Of a stretch of DNA of 64,000 nt, positions 44,108 to 52,586 are shown piece by piece. The translations under genes were made by a program, and so were the position numbers. A model generated the notes under the pieces. It made no database searches. It saw only the letters and a program-made list of their open reading frames with translations, and had not been told where the DNA came from. Positions within the stretch are counted from its first letter, which is position 1. Every line of letters starts with the position of its first letter. The stretch is from the NCBI RefSeq assembly GCF_042685105.1, contig NZ_JBHUMO010000052.1:3368-67367 (forward strand). Direction: 5' to 3'. The DNA comes from Enterococcus_G camelliae (GTDB lineage: Bacteria; Bacillota; Bacilli; Lactobacillales; Enterococcaceae).

Positions 44108-44986
44108 ATGGAAGTATTAATACAACAAGTCATAAACGGGCTTTTTCTCGGTAGTATTTACGCGTTAATGGCTCTAGGATATACAATGGTTTACGGCATC
44201 ATCAAATTAATTAATTTTGCGCATGGTGAGATTTACATGATAGGTAGTTTCATTGGATATTTCTTAATCAAACAATTAGGTTTTGGTTTTTTCCCTTCGA
44301 TGTTAATCGCAATGATTGGTTGTGCAATTTTAGGTGTGGTTATTGAATTTCTGGCTTATCGTCCTCTAAGAAAATCAACACGAATCTCCGCATTAATTAC
44401 AGCTATTGGTGTTTCATATTTATTGCAAAATGTGATGATTTATTTCTTTAAACCAGATACCCGTCCATTTCCACAGGTCATCACACGCCATAATTACCAA
44501 CTTGGGTTTATCTCTGTGAGCAACATACAGTTATTGATTCTTGGTGTATCACTTTTATTGATGGTATTGTTGCAGTTAATCATTCAAAAAACAAGAATGG
44601 GTAAAGCAATGCGTGCAGTGAGTGTGGATACGGATGCGGCTCAATTGATGGGAATCAATGTGAACCGGACCATTTCATTTACATTTGCTCTTGGTTCCGC
44701 ATTAGCGGCTGCAGGAGGAATGTTGATTGGGTTGTACTATAATTCCATTGATCCTATGATGGGGGTTGTACCAGGTTTGAAATCTTTTGTTGCGGCTGTT
44801 TTGGGTGGCATAGGTGTTATACCAGGAGCTGCTATTGGGGGATTTGTTATTGGACTCATTGAAACAATCTCTACTGCTTTGGGATTTTCCGACTACAAAG
44901 ATGCGTTGGTTTATGTAGTACTCATTATCATTTTACTTGTTCGACCAGCTGGCATTTTAGGAAAAAATATTAAAGAGAAAGTGTAG
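44108..44986 (+). CDS. livH: Branched-chain amino acid ABC permease LivH
   Basis: A 292-residue permease with about eight membrane spans. LivH hallmarks are the opening QQVINGLFLGSIYALMALGY, KLINFAHGE near residue 36, and MRAVSVDTDAAQLMGINV (the EAA-like loop). It forms the translocation path with LivM. A GAAGTGATGAG site precedes the ATG. Confidence 0.95.
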   Translation: MEVLIQQVINGLFLGSIYALMALGYTMVYGIIKLINFAHGEIYMIGSFIGYFLIKQLGFGFFPSMLIAMIGCAILGVVIEFLAYRPLRKSTRISALITAIGVSYLLQNVMIYFFKPDTRPFPQVITRHNYQLGFISVSNIQLLILGVSLLLMVLLQLIIQKTRMGKAMRAVSVDTDAAQLMGINVNRTISFTFALGSALAAAGGMLIGLYYNSIDPMMGVVPGLKSFVAAVLGGIGVIPGAAIGGFVIGLIETISTALGFSDYKDALVYVVLIIILLVRPAGILGKNIKEKV

Positions 44987-44995
44987 GTGGCATAA

Positions 44996-45976
44996 ATGAA
45001 AAAGAATTTGAAGTACAACATTACATGGTTGCTACTTACATTGATTATCTATTTTGTGTTATTTGGCTTGTATAGTGGTGGTTTTATTAATATTTTTACG
45101 GATGCGATTATTGTTAATATTGGAATTAATATTATCTTGGCGGTTAGCTTAAACTTGATTATTGGCTTTTCAGGTCAATTCTCATTAGGTCATGCTGGTT
45201 TTATGGCCATAGGGGCATATGCGAGCGCAATTATCACAACGAAAAATCCTACTTTTGGTGGTTTTCTTTTATCGATTATCGTAGGGATGCTATTTGCAGG
45301 AATTGTAGCGTTTGTTGTCGGAACACCAACATTGCGATTAAAAGGGGACTATCTTGCTATTGCAACCTTGGGGATTTCAGAAATCATCCGGATTTTGATT
45401 GTCAATAATAGTTGGCTTACGAATGGTCCTTCAGGTATTTTTGGGATTCCTGAGTTTAGTAACTGGCAGTTGGTGTTTATTTTTGCAGCGTTGACGGTTG
45501 TTTTTGTCTCCAATTTTATTAATAGTGGTGGTGGACGTGCTACCCTTTCAGTGAGAGAAGATGAAATTGCTGCTGAATCAATGGGAGTGAATACGACCAA
45601 ATACAAAGTGATTGCGTTTGTTTTCGGAGGCATGCTAGCGAGTCTGGCAGGAACGTTGTATGCAAGTTATCAACAATCCGTTTTCCCTAGTGACTATACT
45701 TTTAACAAATCCATCGATATCCTTATTATTGCCGTGTTTGGTGGCCTAGGGAGTACGACAGGATCCGTTTTAGCAGCAATTGTGCTAGGTATTTTAAACA
45801 TGTACTTGCAAGATTTTGGTAGCCTACGAATGATTATCTATGCGTTAGCTTTAATAGGTATCATGATTTTCAAACCAAGTGGCCTGCTCGGTACTTGGGA
45901 GTTTTCAGTAAAACGGTTGTTCAATCGTTTTAGTAAGAAGGAGGGAGATTTAGATGGCACTTCTAACAGTAAATAA
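44996..45976 (+). CDS. livM: Branched-chain amino acid ABC permease LivM
   Basis: A 326-residue permease partner of LivH, with GFSGQFSLGHAGFMAIGAYA near residue 58 and VREDEIAAESMGVNTTKYK near residue 187. It starts 9 bases after livH, and its 3' end overlaps livG by 23 bases. Confidence 0.95.
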   Translation: MKKNLKYNITWLLLTLIIYFVLFGLYSGGFINIFTDAIIVNIGINIILAVSLNLIIGFSGQFSLGHAGFMAIGAYASAIITTKNPTFGGFLLSIIVGMLFAGIVAFVVGTPTLRLKGDYLAIATLGISEIIRILIVNNSWLTNGPSGIFGIPEFSNWQLVFIFAALTVVFVSNFINSGGGRATLSVREDEIAAESMGVNTTKYKVIAFVFGGMLASLAGTLYASYQQSVFPSDYTFNKSIDILIIAVFGGLGSTTGSVLAAIVLGILNMYLQDFGSLRMIIYALALIGIMIFKPSGLLGTWEFSVKRLFNRFSKKEGDLDGTSNSK

Positions 45977-46730
45977 TTTGACCAAAAATTTTGGTGGCTT
46001 GGCTGCTGTCTCCCATGTAACGATTTCAGTTGAAGAAAATGAATTGATTGGTTTAATTGGTCCGAATGGTGCAGGAAAAACAACCCTATTTAATCTTCTA
46101 ACAGGAGTATATGAACCTAGTTCCGGTGATGTGTTATTAAAAGTTGGTGGCAAAGAAGAGCGGCTGAATGGTATGAAACCATACAAGGTGGCCAATTTAG
46201 GTTTATCCAGAACGTTTCAAAACATTCGTCTGTTTAAAGATTTAACTGTTTTAGATAATGTACTTGTGGCGATGAATTCAAAAAATAAAGAAGGTTTCTT
46301 TACAAGTATTTTTAGATTGCCCAAATATTATCAAACAGAAACCAAAATGTTGACGAAAGTGAAAGAACTTCTTCAAATTTTTGGACTTGATACCAAGATG
46401 AATACACTGGCAAAGAATCTTCCTTATGGAGAACAAAGAAGATTGGAAATTGTTCGAGCCTTGGCAACACAACCCAAAATTCTTTTTCTTGATGAACCAG
46501 CAGCAGGAATGAATCCACAAGAAACAGCTGAATTGACACAATTAATCCGGAAGATTCAACGTGAATTTCAAATAACGATTGTATTGATTGAACATGATAT
46601 GAGTTTAGTAATGGACGTTTGTGAACGTATTTATGTCTTGGAATATGGACAAGTTATTGCTCATGGAACACCAAGTGAGATCAAAAATAATCCGAAGGTA
46701 ATCCAAGCATATTTAGGGGGCGATATATAA
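45954..46730 (+). CDS. livG: Branched-chain amino acid ABC ATPase LivG
   Basis: A 258-residue ATPase. Walker A GPNGAGKTT is near residue 38, the signature is the degenerate LPYGEQRR typical of LivG, and Walker B ILFLDEPAAG follows. The start ATG lies inside livM with AGGAGGGAG upstream. The stop overlaps livF by one base. Confidence 0.95.
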   Translation: MALLTVNNLTKNFGGLAAVSHVTISVEENELIGLIGPNGAGKTTLFNLLTGVYEPSSGDVLLKVGGKEERLNGMKPYKVANLGLSRTFQNIRLFKDLTVLDNVLVAMNSKNKEGFFTSIFRLPKYYQTETKMLTKVKELLQIFGLDTKMNTLAKNLPYGEQRRLEIVRALATQPKILFLDEPAAGMNPQETAELTQLIRKIQREFQITIVLIEHDMSLVMDVCERIYVLEYGQVIAHGTPSEIKNNPKVIQAYLGGDI

Positions 46731-47431
46731 TGTTGGAGATTGAAAATTTATCTGTCCACTATGGGATGATTCAGGCTGTTCATGATGTCTCATTTCACGT
46801 CAATCAAGGAGAAATTGTATCTTTAATAGGGGCAAATGGTGCAGGAAAAACAACCATTCTAAGAACTATTTCTGGATTAACAAGGCCATCAAAAGGGAAG
46901 ATTATCTTTGAAAAAAAGGAAATTGAGAAATTAGCGCCTCAAAAAATTGTTGCTTCGGGCTTATCTCAAGTACCTGAAGGGCGTCACGTTTTTCCAGGAT
47001 TAACGGTACAGGAAAACCTGGAAATGGGTGCTTTTTTACGAAAAGATAAGCAGGTAAAGCAAGATTATGAACAAGTTTTTAATAAGTTTCCAGTTTTAAA
47101 GGAACGAAAAAATCAAGATGCGGCAACTTTATCAGGAGGGGAACAGCAAATGTTGGCAATGGGGCGAGCGCTGATGTCAAAACCCAAACTACTCCTACTA
47201 GATGAACCTTCCATGGGACTAGCCCCTATTTTTATAAGGGAAATTTTTTCCATTATTCAAGAAATACAAAAACAAGGAACAACTATTTTATTAATTGAAC
47301 AGAATGCAAAAATGGCACTATCAATTGCTAATCGAGGCTATGTCTTAGAGACTGGGAAAATAGTACTTGAAGGAACAGGCCAAGAACTGTTAGCGAGTGA
47401 GGCCGTGAAGAAAGCATACTTGGGAGGATAA
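46730..47431 (+). CDS. livF: Branched-chain amino acid ABC ATPase LivF
   Basis: A 233-residue ATPase. Walker A GANGAGKTT is near residue 34, the signature is LSGGEQQM and Walker B is LLLLDEPSMGLAP. It pairs with LivG. It starts at the last base of livG (TAATG overlap) and is followed 4 bases later by the CBS-ACT gene. Confidence 0.95.
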   Translation: MLEIENLSVHYGMIQAVHDVSFHVNQGEIVSLIGANGAGKTTILRTISGLTRPSKGKIIFEKKEIEKLAPQKIVASGLSQVPEGRHVFPGLTVQENLEMGAFLRKDKQVKQDYEQVFNKFPVLKERKNQDAATLSGGEQQMLAMGRALMSKPKLLLLDEPSMGLAPIFIREIFSIIQEIQKQGTTILLIEQNAKMALSIANRGYVLETGKIVLEGTGQELLASEAVKKAYLGG

Positions 47432-47435
47432 AACC

Positions 47436-48080
47436 ATGAGTGTTAGTGATTTTATGACAAAAAAAGTTGTGACCGTAACACCATCAACACCGGTGTTTGA
47501 TGCAATTGATTTAATGAAAGCAAATGGCATTCACCGTTTGCCAGTGTTAGAAGGCGATCATTTGGTAGGACTCATTACTGAAGGAGTTATTCAAGCGGCG
47601 TTACCTTCTAAGGCAACAACTTTGAGTGTGTATGAATTAAACTATTTAATCAACAAAACAAAAGTAGAAGATATTATGATTAAGGACGTCTTGACCATTC
47701 AACCGAATGCGTTATTAGAAGATGCAATTGCAAAAATGCGTGCGAATAGCATTGCGGTTTTACCAGTAATGGATGAAGGTAATTTAGTTGGGATTATTAC
47801 CAACAATGATATTTTTGACGCATTTTTGAAGATAACTGGCTATCATGAAGGTGGAACAAGAATCAGTGTGAATATTGCGAAAGATCGGTCAGGGGTGATT
47901 GCTGACTTGGCTAAAATCTTAGCTGATCACGAAATGAGCATTTCAACAATTGTTGTGAACAGAAAAGTTGACGGCACGATAGTAGAATTTCAAGTTGTTT
48001 CAAAACAAGTGGCAGAAATTCGGCAATTATTTGAGCAAGCTGGTTACCAAGTGGTGGATGCTGTTTTAACGAATATTTGA
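47436..48080 (+). CDS. CBS-pair plus ACT domain protein (AcuB-like)
   Basis: A 214-residue cytoplasmic protein. Two CBS motifs (residues about 1-55 with IHRLPVLEGDHLVGLITE, and about 72-130 with IAVLPVMDEGNLVGIITN) bind adenine nucleotides in this family. An ACT domain follows (RISVNIAKDRSGVIADLAKI, about 145-210), a fold that commonly binds amino acids. It resembles AcuB-type proteins. It is translated 4 bases after livF, so it is the last gene of the CodY-linked operon. A role in sensing branched-chain amino acids or energy state is an inference from domains and context. Confidence 0.85.
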   Translation: MSVSDFMTKKVVTVTPSTPVFDAIDLMKANGIHRLPVLEGDHLVGLITEGVIQAALPSKATTLSVYELNYLINKTKVEDIMIKDVLTIQPNALLEDAIAKMRANSIAVLPVMDEGNLVGIITNNDIFDAFLKITGYHEGGTRISVNIAKDRSGVIADLAKILADHEMSISTIVVNRKVDGTIVEFQVVSKQVAEIRQLFEQAGYQVVDAVLTNI

Positions 48081-48093
48081 TAAAGCATAATCA

Positions 48094-48127
48094 AGGTGGC
48101 TGTAAAAATGGTCACCTGTTTTTTTTA
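48094..48127 (+). terminator. Terminator of the liv operon
   Basis: AGGTG pairs with CACCT around an inner loop of about fifteen bases, with eight Ts shortly after. Confidence 0.75.
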
Positions 48128-48164
48128 TGAATGATATATGCTAAAATATTTGTGAGGTGGGAAA

Positions 48165-48395
48165 ATGCGAAAAAATAAAGATACAGAAATTCGATTTGAG
48201 GAAACAACAAAAGAATTAAAAGGCAAAAGTTATGATGTAGGGGAACTTTACTTAGGAAAAAAGAAGATTGGTGAAATTTTGGTGTACACACCAAAAGATT
48301 TTCAGGTATTTATTGGTGAAGATAATTGTGGAAGTGCAAAAAGTATGGATGATGCCTTAGAATTATTTATTCGTCAATGGAATTTACAAGATTAA
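48165..48395 (+). CDS. DUF2969 family protein
   Basis: A 76-residue soluble, charged protein with KEIEV-like opening and a C-terminal DDALELFIRQWNL. It matches the DUF2969 family found in lactobacilli and enterococci; the function is unknown. GTGAGGTGG precedes the ATG. It is followed by tRNA genes with their own promoter. Confidence 0.75.
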   Translation: MRKNKDTEIRFEETTKELKGKSYDVGELYLGKKKIGEILVYTPKDFQVFIGEDNCGSAKSMDDALELFIRQWNLQD

Positions 48396-48400
48396 AAAAA

Positions 48401-48431
48401 TTGATATTCTACTTGCAATGCGTTATATAAT
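48401..48431 (+). promoter_or_regulatory. Candidate promoter of the tRNA-Tyr/tRNA-Gln pair
   Basis: TTGATA at 48401-48406, with TTATAT at 48424-48429 (17-base spacing) or TATAAT at 48426-48431 (19-base spacing). It lies about 40 bases before tRNA-Tyr. Confidence 0.5.
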
Positions 48432-48469
48432 GTTGTATTATAACGAAGTCGGGTTATTCAGACAACATT

Positions 48470-48553
48470 GGAGGAGTAGCGAAGTGGCTAAACGCGGCGG
48501 ACTGTAAATCCGTTCCTTTCGGTTCAGTGGTTCGAATCCACTCTCCTCCACCA
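48470..48553 (+). tRNA. tRNA-Tyr (anticodon GTA)
   Basis: The acceptor stem GGAGGAG/CTCCTCC, the anticodon stem-loop GGACTGTAAATCC with GTA, a long variable arm (GTTCCTTTCGGTTC) and the T arm GGTTCGAATCC are all clear. CCA is encoded. The class II variable arm fits bacterial tRNA-Tyr. Confidence 0.97.
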
Positions 48554-48554
48554 T

Positions 48555-48626
48555 TGGGGTATAGCCAAGCGGTAAGGCAAGGGACTTTGACTCCCTCATG
48601 CGTTGGTTCGAATCCAGCTACCCCAG
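48555..48626 (+). tRNA. tRNA-Gln (anticodon TTG)
   Basis: The acceptor stem TGGGGTA/TACCCCA, the anticodon stem AGGGA/TCCCT with loop CTTTGAC (TTG) and the T arm GGTTCGAATCC are clear. It is 72 bases long, CCA not encoded, and only one base downstream of tRNA-Tyr. Confidence 0.97.
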
Positions 48627-48632
48627 TCTTGC

Positions 48633-48675
48633 AAATAAAGGGAGTATCGAAATTTCGATGCTCCCTTTATTTTTG
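48633..48675 (+). terminator. Terminator after the tRNA pair
   Basis: AAATAAAGGGAGTATCGA pairs with TCGATGCTCCCTTTATTT, with one mismatch or wobble, followed by Ts. It is one of the longest hairpins in the window. Confidence 0.9.
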
Positions 48676-48705
48676 GTAAAAATGTTATTTTAAAGGAGGA
48701 TTACT

Positions 48706-48876
48706 ATGAAAATTAGTAAAAAAGTCAAATTGGCTATTCGCGAAGCTGCACTGGAAGTTTATGATTTATCAAAAAAGGATTTTGAAGAATCCAAACAAAA
48801 AATGGGCTTCAAAACGAAACAGGGAAAGTCACAAGCTACTCAACAAAAAATTAAATGGCATGCGAAAAATAAATAG
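48706..48876 (+). CDS. Small basic protein, 56 residues, unknown function
   Basis: ATG with a strong AAAGGAGGA site six bases upstream opens a frame of 56 residues, beginning MKISKKVKLAIREAALEVYD. The composition is very rich in Lys and Gln, with a calculated strongly positive charge, no membrane helix and no cysteine. The N-terminal half could form one amphipathic helix, and the C-terminal half looks disordered. I do not recognise the family. The ribosome binding site and fit between the tRNA terminator and the GntR gene argue that it is real. Confidence 0.65.
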   Translation: MKISKKVKLAIREAALEVYDLSKKDFEESKQKMGFKTKQGKSQATQQKIKWHAKNK

Positions 48877-48914
48877 AAGAAGTTCATTTGTTGCAGAAAT
48901 TAGGGAGATAGAGT

Positions 48915-49619
48915 ATGGCTGAGCAAACACCTATTTACATTCAAATACATGACGAAATGAAACGTAAAATAGAAGAAAACATATGGAAGATAGGAGACCG
49001 CATTCCCTCAGAACGTGAGTTATCAATTCAGTTTGGCGTTAGTCGGATGACTCTTCGACAAGCAATTCAAAATCTATCCGATGAAGGTATCTTAGAAAGA
49101 AAAGTTGGTTCGGGAACGTATGTAGCAAATCAAAAAGTACAAGAAAAAATGACGGGAACAACGAGCTTTACGGAGATTATGTTATCGCAAGGGAGAACTC
49201 CTTCTAGTAAAGTAACCTCTTATTTTGTTACTTCTCCTAGTTCAAGCGAAATTGAGAAGTTACGGTTGCATGAAAAGCAACAGGTATTACGGATGGAAAG
49301 AATTCGTTATGCTGATGGTGTTCCAATCTGTTTTGAGATAGCCTCAATACCCGAGTATCTGATTAATCACTTTACAAAAGAGGCGATTACGACTTCTTTC
49401 TATCGAATTTTAGAAGATGAAGGGTATAAAATAGGAAGAGCAAATCAGACAATTTCTGCAACTATTGCTTCTGAAAAAATTGCTGATTTTTTAAATATTA
49501 AACGTGGTGAGGCTGTTTTACGTTTGCGACAAACCTCTTTTTTTGAAGATGGTACACCGTTTGAATATGTGCGTACCCAATATGTCGGTTCACGATTTGA
49601 GTTTTATTTGGAGAAATAA
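48915..49619 (+). CDS. GntR family transcriptional regulator with UTRA domain
   Basis: A 234-residue regulator. The N-terminal winged helix (RIPSERELSIQFGVSRMTLR, then IQNLSDEGILERKVGSGTYV, residues about 10-76) is followed by a UTRA ligand-binding domain (from about residue 90, with FEDGTPFEYVRTQY near the end). HutC/YvoA-type members sense sugar phosphates or amino sugars. No target genes are directly adjacent; the orphan EIIB at 50685 is the only sugar-related gene nearby. It converges on yigZ with one base between the stops. Confidence 0.88.
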   Translation: MAEQTPIYIQIHDEMKRKIEENIWKIGDRIPSERELSIQFGVSRMTLRQAIQNLSDEGILERKVGSGTYVANQKVQEKMTGTTSFTEIMLSQGRTPSSKVTSYFVTSPSSSEIEKLRLHEKQQVLRMERIRYADGVPICFEIASIPEYLINHFTKEAITTSFYRILEDEGYKIGRANQTISATIASEKIADFLNIKRGEAVLRLRQTSFFEDGTPFEYVRTQYVGSRFEFYLEK

Positions 49620-49620
49620 T

Positions 49621-50265
49621 CTATCTGCTATTCGTTGCCTCAATCGGATATTCATAGTATTTTCTCGGTCCATCTTCGAACTGAATGTTATTGTTTAGTA
49701 ATTCAATAAGTTCCTTTTTTATCACAGGTAGCTGATCAGATGCAATGGTAAGTGCAACTTTATCAGAGAAATCGGTCGAAATAACTTTAATTTGTTTGCT
49801 TTGAAAAAAATAATTGATTTGATTTAAATAGGAATAGTCAACAAAAGCAGTGGCAGTATATTCTAAACGTCGTTGGACGAGTCCCGCTTTAGTTAAAGTA
49901 GAGGTTGTTGCATGTGCATAGGCGCGCAGTAACCCCCCTGTTCCTAATTTTGTACCACCAAAATAGCGCGTAACAATTGCGAGTGTATTTTTAACTTGTT
50001 GTGCTTTTAATACTTCTAAAATGGGGACACCAGCCGTTCCACTAGGTTCACCATCGTCACTTGAACGATGAATTTCGGGCGTTTCGCCTACAATGAAAGC
50101 ATAGCAATTGTGGTTTGCTTTTGTGTGCATTTTTTTAGTAGTTGAAATGATTTCTCGAGCTTCTTCTTCATTAGTGACTCGATGAAGTGCGCAAATAAAG
50201 CGTGATTTTTTGATAATTTGTTCAGTTGTTTCATCTTTTGCAATCGTAATGTAAGTCTGGTTCAA
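49621..50265 (-). CDS. YigZ/IMPACT family protein (UPF0029)
   Basis: A 214-residue protein. The IMPACT domain has HRSSDDGEPSGTAGVPILEV and TRYFGGTKLGTGGLLRAY (residues about 60-115), followed by a DUF1949 ferredoxin-like domain. The start is TTG preceded by a very strong AAGGAGGG site. YigZ relatives bind nucleic acid or ribosomes, but the role is not settled. It is convergent with the GntR gene. Confidence 0.9.
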   Translation of the reverse strand: MNQTYITIAKDETTEQIIKKSRFICALHRVTNEEEAREIISTTKKMHTKANHNCYAFIVGETPEIHRSSDDGEPSGTAGVPILEVLKAQQVKNTLAIVTRYFGGTKLGTGGLLRAYAHATTSTLTKAGLVQRRLEYTATAFVDYSYLNQINYFFQSKQIKVISTDFSDKVALTIASDQLPVIKKELIELLNNNIQFEDGPRKYYEYPIEATNSR

Positions 50266-50366
50266 ATAATTCCCTCCTTTTCAAGTAAGTATAGACAATC
50301 ATTTTGTTGTTTTCAACTTGATTGGGAGAGATTGAGGATTATTGGTCTTGAGAAGGTGGCGATAAA

Positions 50367-50657
50367 ATGGAGAGAAAAAAGAAATACGATGTCATTACCC
50401 ATTATTTAAAAAACAATGGAGGGAGTCAAGTTACATTAACTTTTACTCAATTTGATGAGCTTCTTTTTCCTTCGGCGGGATTGCCTAAAACCGCCCGATC
50501 CTCAACTGAATGGTGGGCCAATGATTATCGTCACCCGGAAAATGGGGCGTATGCGTGGTTAAATGCCAATTATGAGGTGATACACATTAATTTGAGCAAA
50601 GAATATGTCGTGTTTGTCCCTTTATTAAAATCAAATTCAATTTTTTTAGAAAAATGA
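50367..50657 (+). CDS. Small DUF7662-like protein
   Basis: A 96-residue protein: YDVITHYLKNN, then LTFTQFDELL, LPKTARSSTEWWAN and AYAWLNANYEV. These spaced motifs recall a family of small proteins often listed as DUF7662 and found alone or fused to nuclease-related domains. The function is unknown. The start is ATG at 50367 with GAGAAGGTGG upstream. It may be co-transcribed with the EIIB gene 28 bases downstream. Confidence 0.6.
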   Translation: MERKKKYDVITHYLKNNGGSQVTLTFTQFDELLFPSAGLPKTARSSTEWWANDYRHPENGAYAWLNANYEVIHINLSKEYVVFVPLLKSNSIFLEK

Positions 50658-50684
50658 AACTATAAATGAAAAGGAGTAAAAAAT

Positions 50685-51011
50685 TTGAAGAGGATGATGT
50701 TGGTTTGCAGTACAGGTTTGACCACGGATATTTTGGTTACGAAAATTGTGAAGACCATTTTTTCAAATAACCTGGGGATCGATGTTTTGGCAATCAATGC
50801 GCATCAGGCAATCGATGAATACAAAAAAAGAAAACCCGATATCGTTTTACTCAGTCCTCAAGTTAGATACATGAAAAAGGATCTAGCACTTCTAACGGAG
50901 ATAGACCAGATTCCTTTGGTTGTCATTGATATGAAGGATTATGGATTGTTAGATGGGGAAACTATACTTTATAAGGCAATGAAGTTATTGGGAATTTCGG
51001 CTGAAAACTAA
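50685..51011 (+). CDS. Orphan PTS EIIB component, lactose/cellobiose type
   Basis: A 108-residue cytoplasmic protein. The phospho-acceptor cysteine is residue 8 in LVCSTGLTTDIL, the P-loop of cellobiose-type EIIB, and later strands (DIVLLSPQVRYMKKDL) fit that fold. EIIB passes phosphate from EIIA to the sugar bound by EIIC; neither partner is encoded nearby. It might serve a system elsewhere or act as a phosphorylation-state signal. The start is TTG with AAAAGGAG upstream; the ATG at 50694 is possible. Confidence 0.8.
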   Translation: MKRMMLVCSTGLTTDILVTKIVKTIFSNNLGIDVLAINAHQAIDEYKKRKPDIVLLSPQVRYMKKDLALLTEIDQIPLVVIDMKDYGLLDGETILYKAMKLLGISAEN

Positions 51012-51281
51012 ATTTCATGAATTTTTAGCCAGTCTAGTTTTTAGAAGATGTGTTACTAGGAAATGTAAAAAGATAGCTGTTTTTTCATAATATGTAGACG
51101 AAATATGCAAGATTGTTTTTCCAAGATTCATTGGCTTGTAGAAAGGAAATCTGCGAAACTCTTTTGAAAGAAATAGATAACTGCTTAGCAAGAAAGCTCA
51201 CCACCGTTCGATTATTGTTTTTTTACAGTAGAAGGACGTTAGGTGTTTTTTTTTGCGTATCTTTTAAGGGAGGGAAAAATT
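51012..51281. other. Spacer before comFA
   Basis: This 270-base AT-rich spacer has no credible gene. Just before comFA a T tract runs into TGCGTATC (51254-51261), which has five of eight positions in common with the TACGAATA cin-box bound by ComX in streptococci. No ordinary -35/-10 pair is evident close to the start. Confidence 0.3.
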
Positions 51282-52586
51282 TTGGTAGATATTGGGAGAT
51301 TAGAAGTATGTCACAAATCAGTTCTTCCATCTGGTAGCTACATGCGACTGGCATTGATAAAAGAGGGAGAATCGCTCATTTGCAATCGTTGTGGTTCAGT
51401 GTCTCATGCACAAGAATTCTATTTGCCATATAAGGGAACCTATTATTGTCCGCAGTGTATTCATTACGGAAGGCTGACGACGGAGGATTATTTAGTCTGG
51501 AACGAACAAAGTATTTATCAACCAAGAAAAATTGATTTTCAATGGAAGGGAGTCTTAACGGTTGGTCAACAAAAAGTTGCGGATCGAATTATAACAAACT
51601 ATCAAAGCAGTAATGATTCATTAATTTGGGCTGTAACCGGATCTGGAAAAACCGAAATGATTTTTCCATTAATCAAACATGCGTTGAAAAGTGGTGGGAG
51701 AGTGGCAGTTTGTTCACCTAGAATTGATGTTTGTCGCGAGTTATTTCCGAGAATTGCTGAAGCCTTCCCTAATGAGCATCCATTACTTTTACATGGAAAT
51801 TCAGAAGAAAACTATCGATTTTGTTTTTTAACCATTTGTACGATGCATCAATTATTGTATTTTTATCATGCGTTTGACTTGCTAATTATTGACGAGGCAG
51901 ATGCATTTCCTTATGAAGGAAATACAATGTTGATGTTTGCAAGCAAGAATGCATTAAAAGAAAATGGACGCATGCTTTTCTTGACAGCAACTCCGTCTAA
52001 ATTTTTACTGAATCATTTAAGAACGAATACAGAAATTCTCAAGCTACCAAGACGATACCACGGTCGGCCTTTACCTGTACCTAAATTAGTTTGGCAAAAT
52101 AATTGGTCAAATTGTCAACATTTTTGGTTTAAAAGAAAACTGGTGGAATTAGTGGATAGATTAATTGATCATTCATTTGTACTTATTTTTTGCCCCAGTA
52201 TTTTATATATGCACCAACTATATAAACAATTAGTGGGTATCTACGGCGAGCAAATAATGACAACCGTTCATTCGGAGGACCCAAATAGAAAAGAAAAAGT
52301 TCAACTTGCTAGAGAAAAGTCATTTAAGATTCTAATTACCAGTACCATTTTAGAACGTGGGGTGACGTTTGAGCAGGTTTCTGTTATTGTTATCGGCGCG
52401 AATCATCGCATTTATACCAAATCTTGTTTGGTTCAAATTGCTGGGCGTGTTGATCGAAAAGGAAACCAAAGAAATGGGGAAATCTATTTTATTTTTAATC
52501 GAAAAACAACTGCAATGAGAGAAGCCATATACGAGATAAAATGGATGAATCAATTAGCATTGGAGGAAAGAAGAGATGGACTGTAA
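51282..52586 (+). CDS. comFA: Competence DNA-uptake helicase ComFA
   Basis: A 434-residue DEAD-box-like ATPase. An N-terminal four-cysteine zinc site (CNRC...CPQC, residues about 38-65) precedes Walker A AVTGSGKTEM (near residue 117) and Walker B LLIIDEADAFP (near residue 205). C-terminal helicase motifs include STILERGVTF and QIAGRVDRKG. It helps pull single-stranded DNA into the cell during transformation. The start is TTG seven bases after AGGGAGGG; the upstream ATG in frame has no ribosome binding site. It overlaps comFC by 11 bases. Confidence 0.9.
   Translation: MVDIGRLEVCHKSVLPSGSYMRLALIKEGESLICNRCGSVSHAQEFYLPYKGTYYCPQCIHYGRLTTEDYLVWNEQSIYQPRKIDFQWKGVLTVGQQKVADRIITNYQSSNDSLIWAVTGSGKTEMIFPLIKHALKSGGRVAVCSPRIDVCRELFPRIAEAFPNEHPLLLHGNSEENYRFCFLTICTMHQLLYFYHAFDLLIIDEADAFPYEGNTMLMFASKNALKENGRMLFLTATPSKFLLNHLRTNTEILKLPRRYHGRPLPVPKLVWQNNWSNCQHFWFKRKLVELVDRLIDHSFVLIFCPSILYMHQLYKQLVGIYGEQIMTTVHSEDPNRKEKVQLAREKSFKILITSTILERGVTFEQVSVIVIGANHRIYTKSCLVQIAGRVDRKGNQRNGEIYFIFNRKTTAMREAIYEIKWMNQLALEERRDGL

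Noticed and set aside
51113..51337. 74-residue frame before comFA
   Set aside because: It overlaps the comFA start in another frame and has no ribosome binding site.
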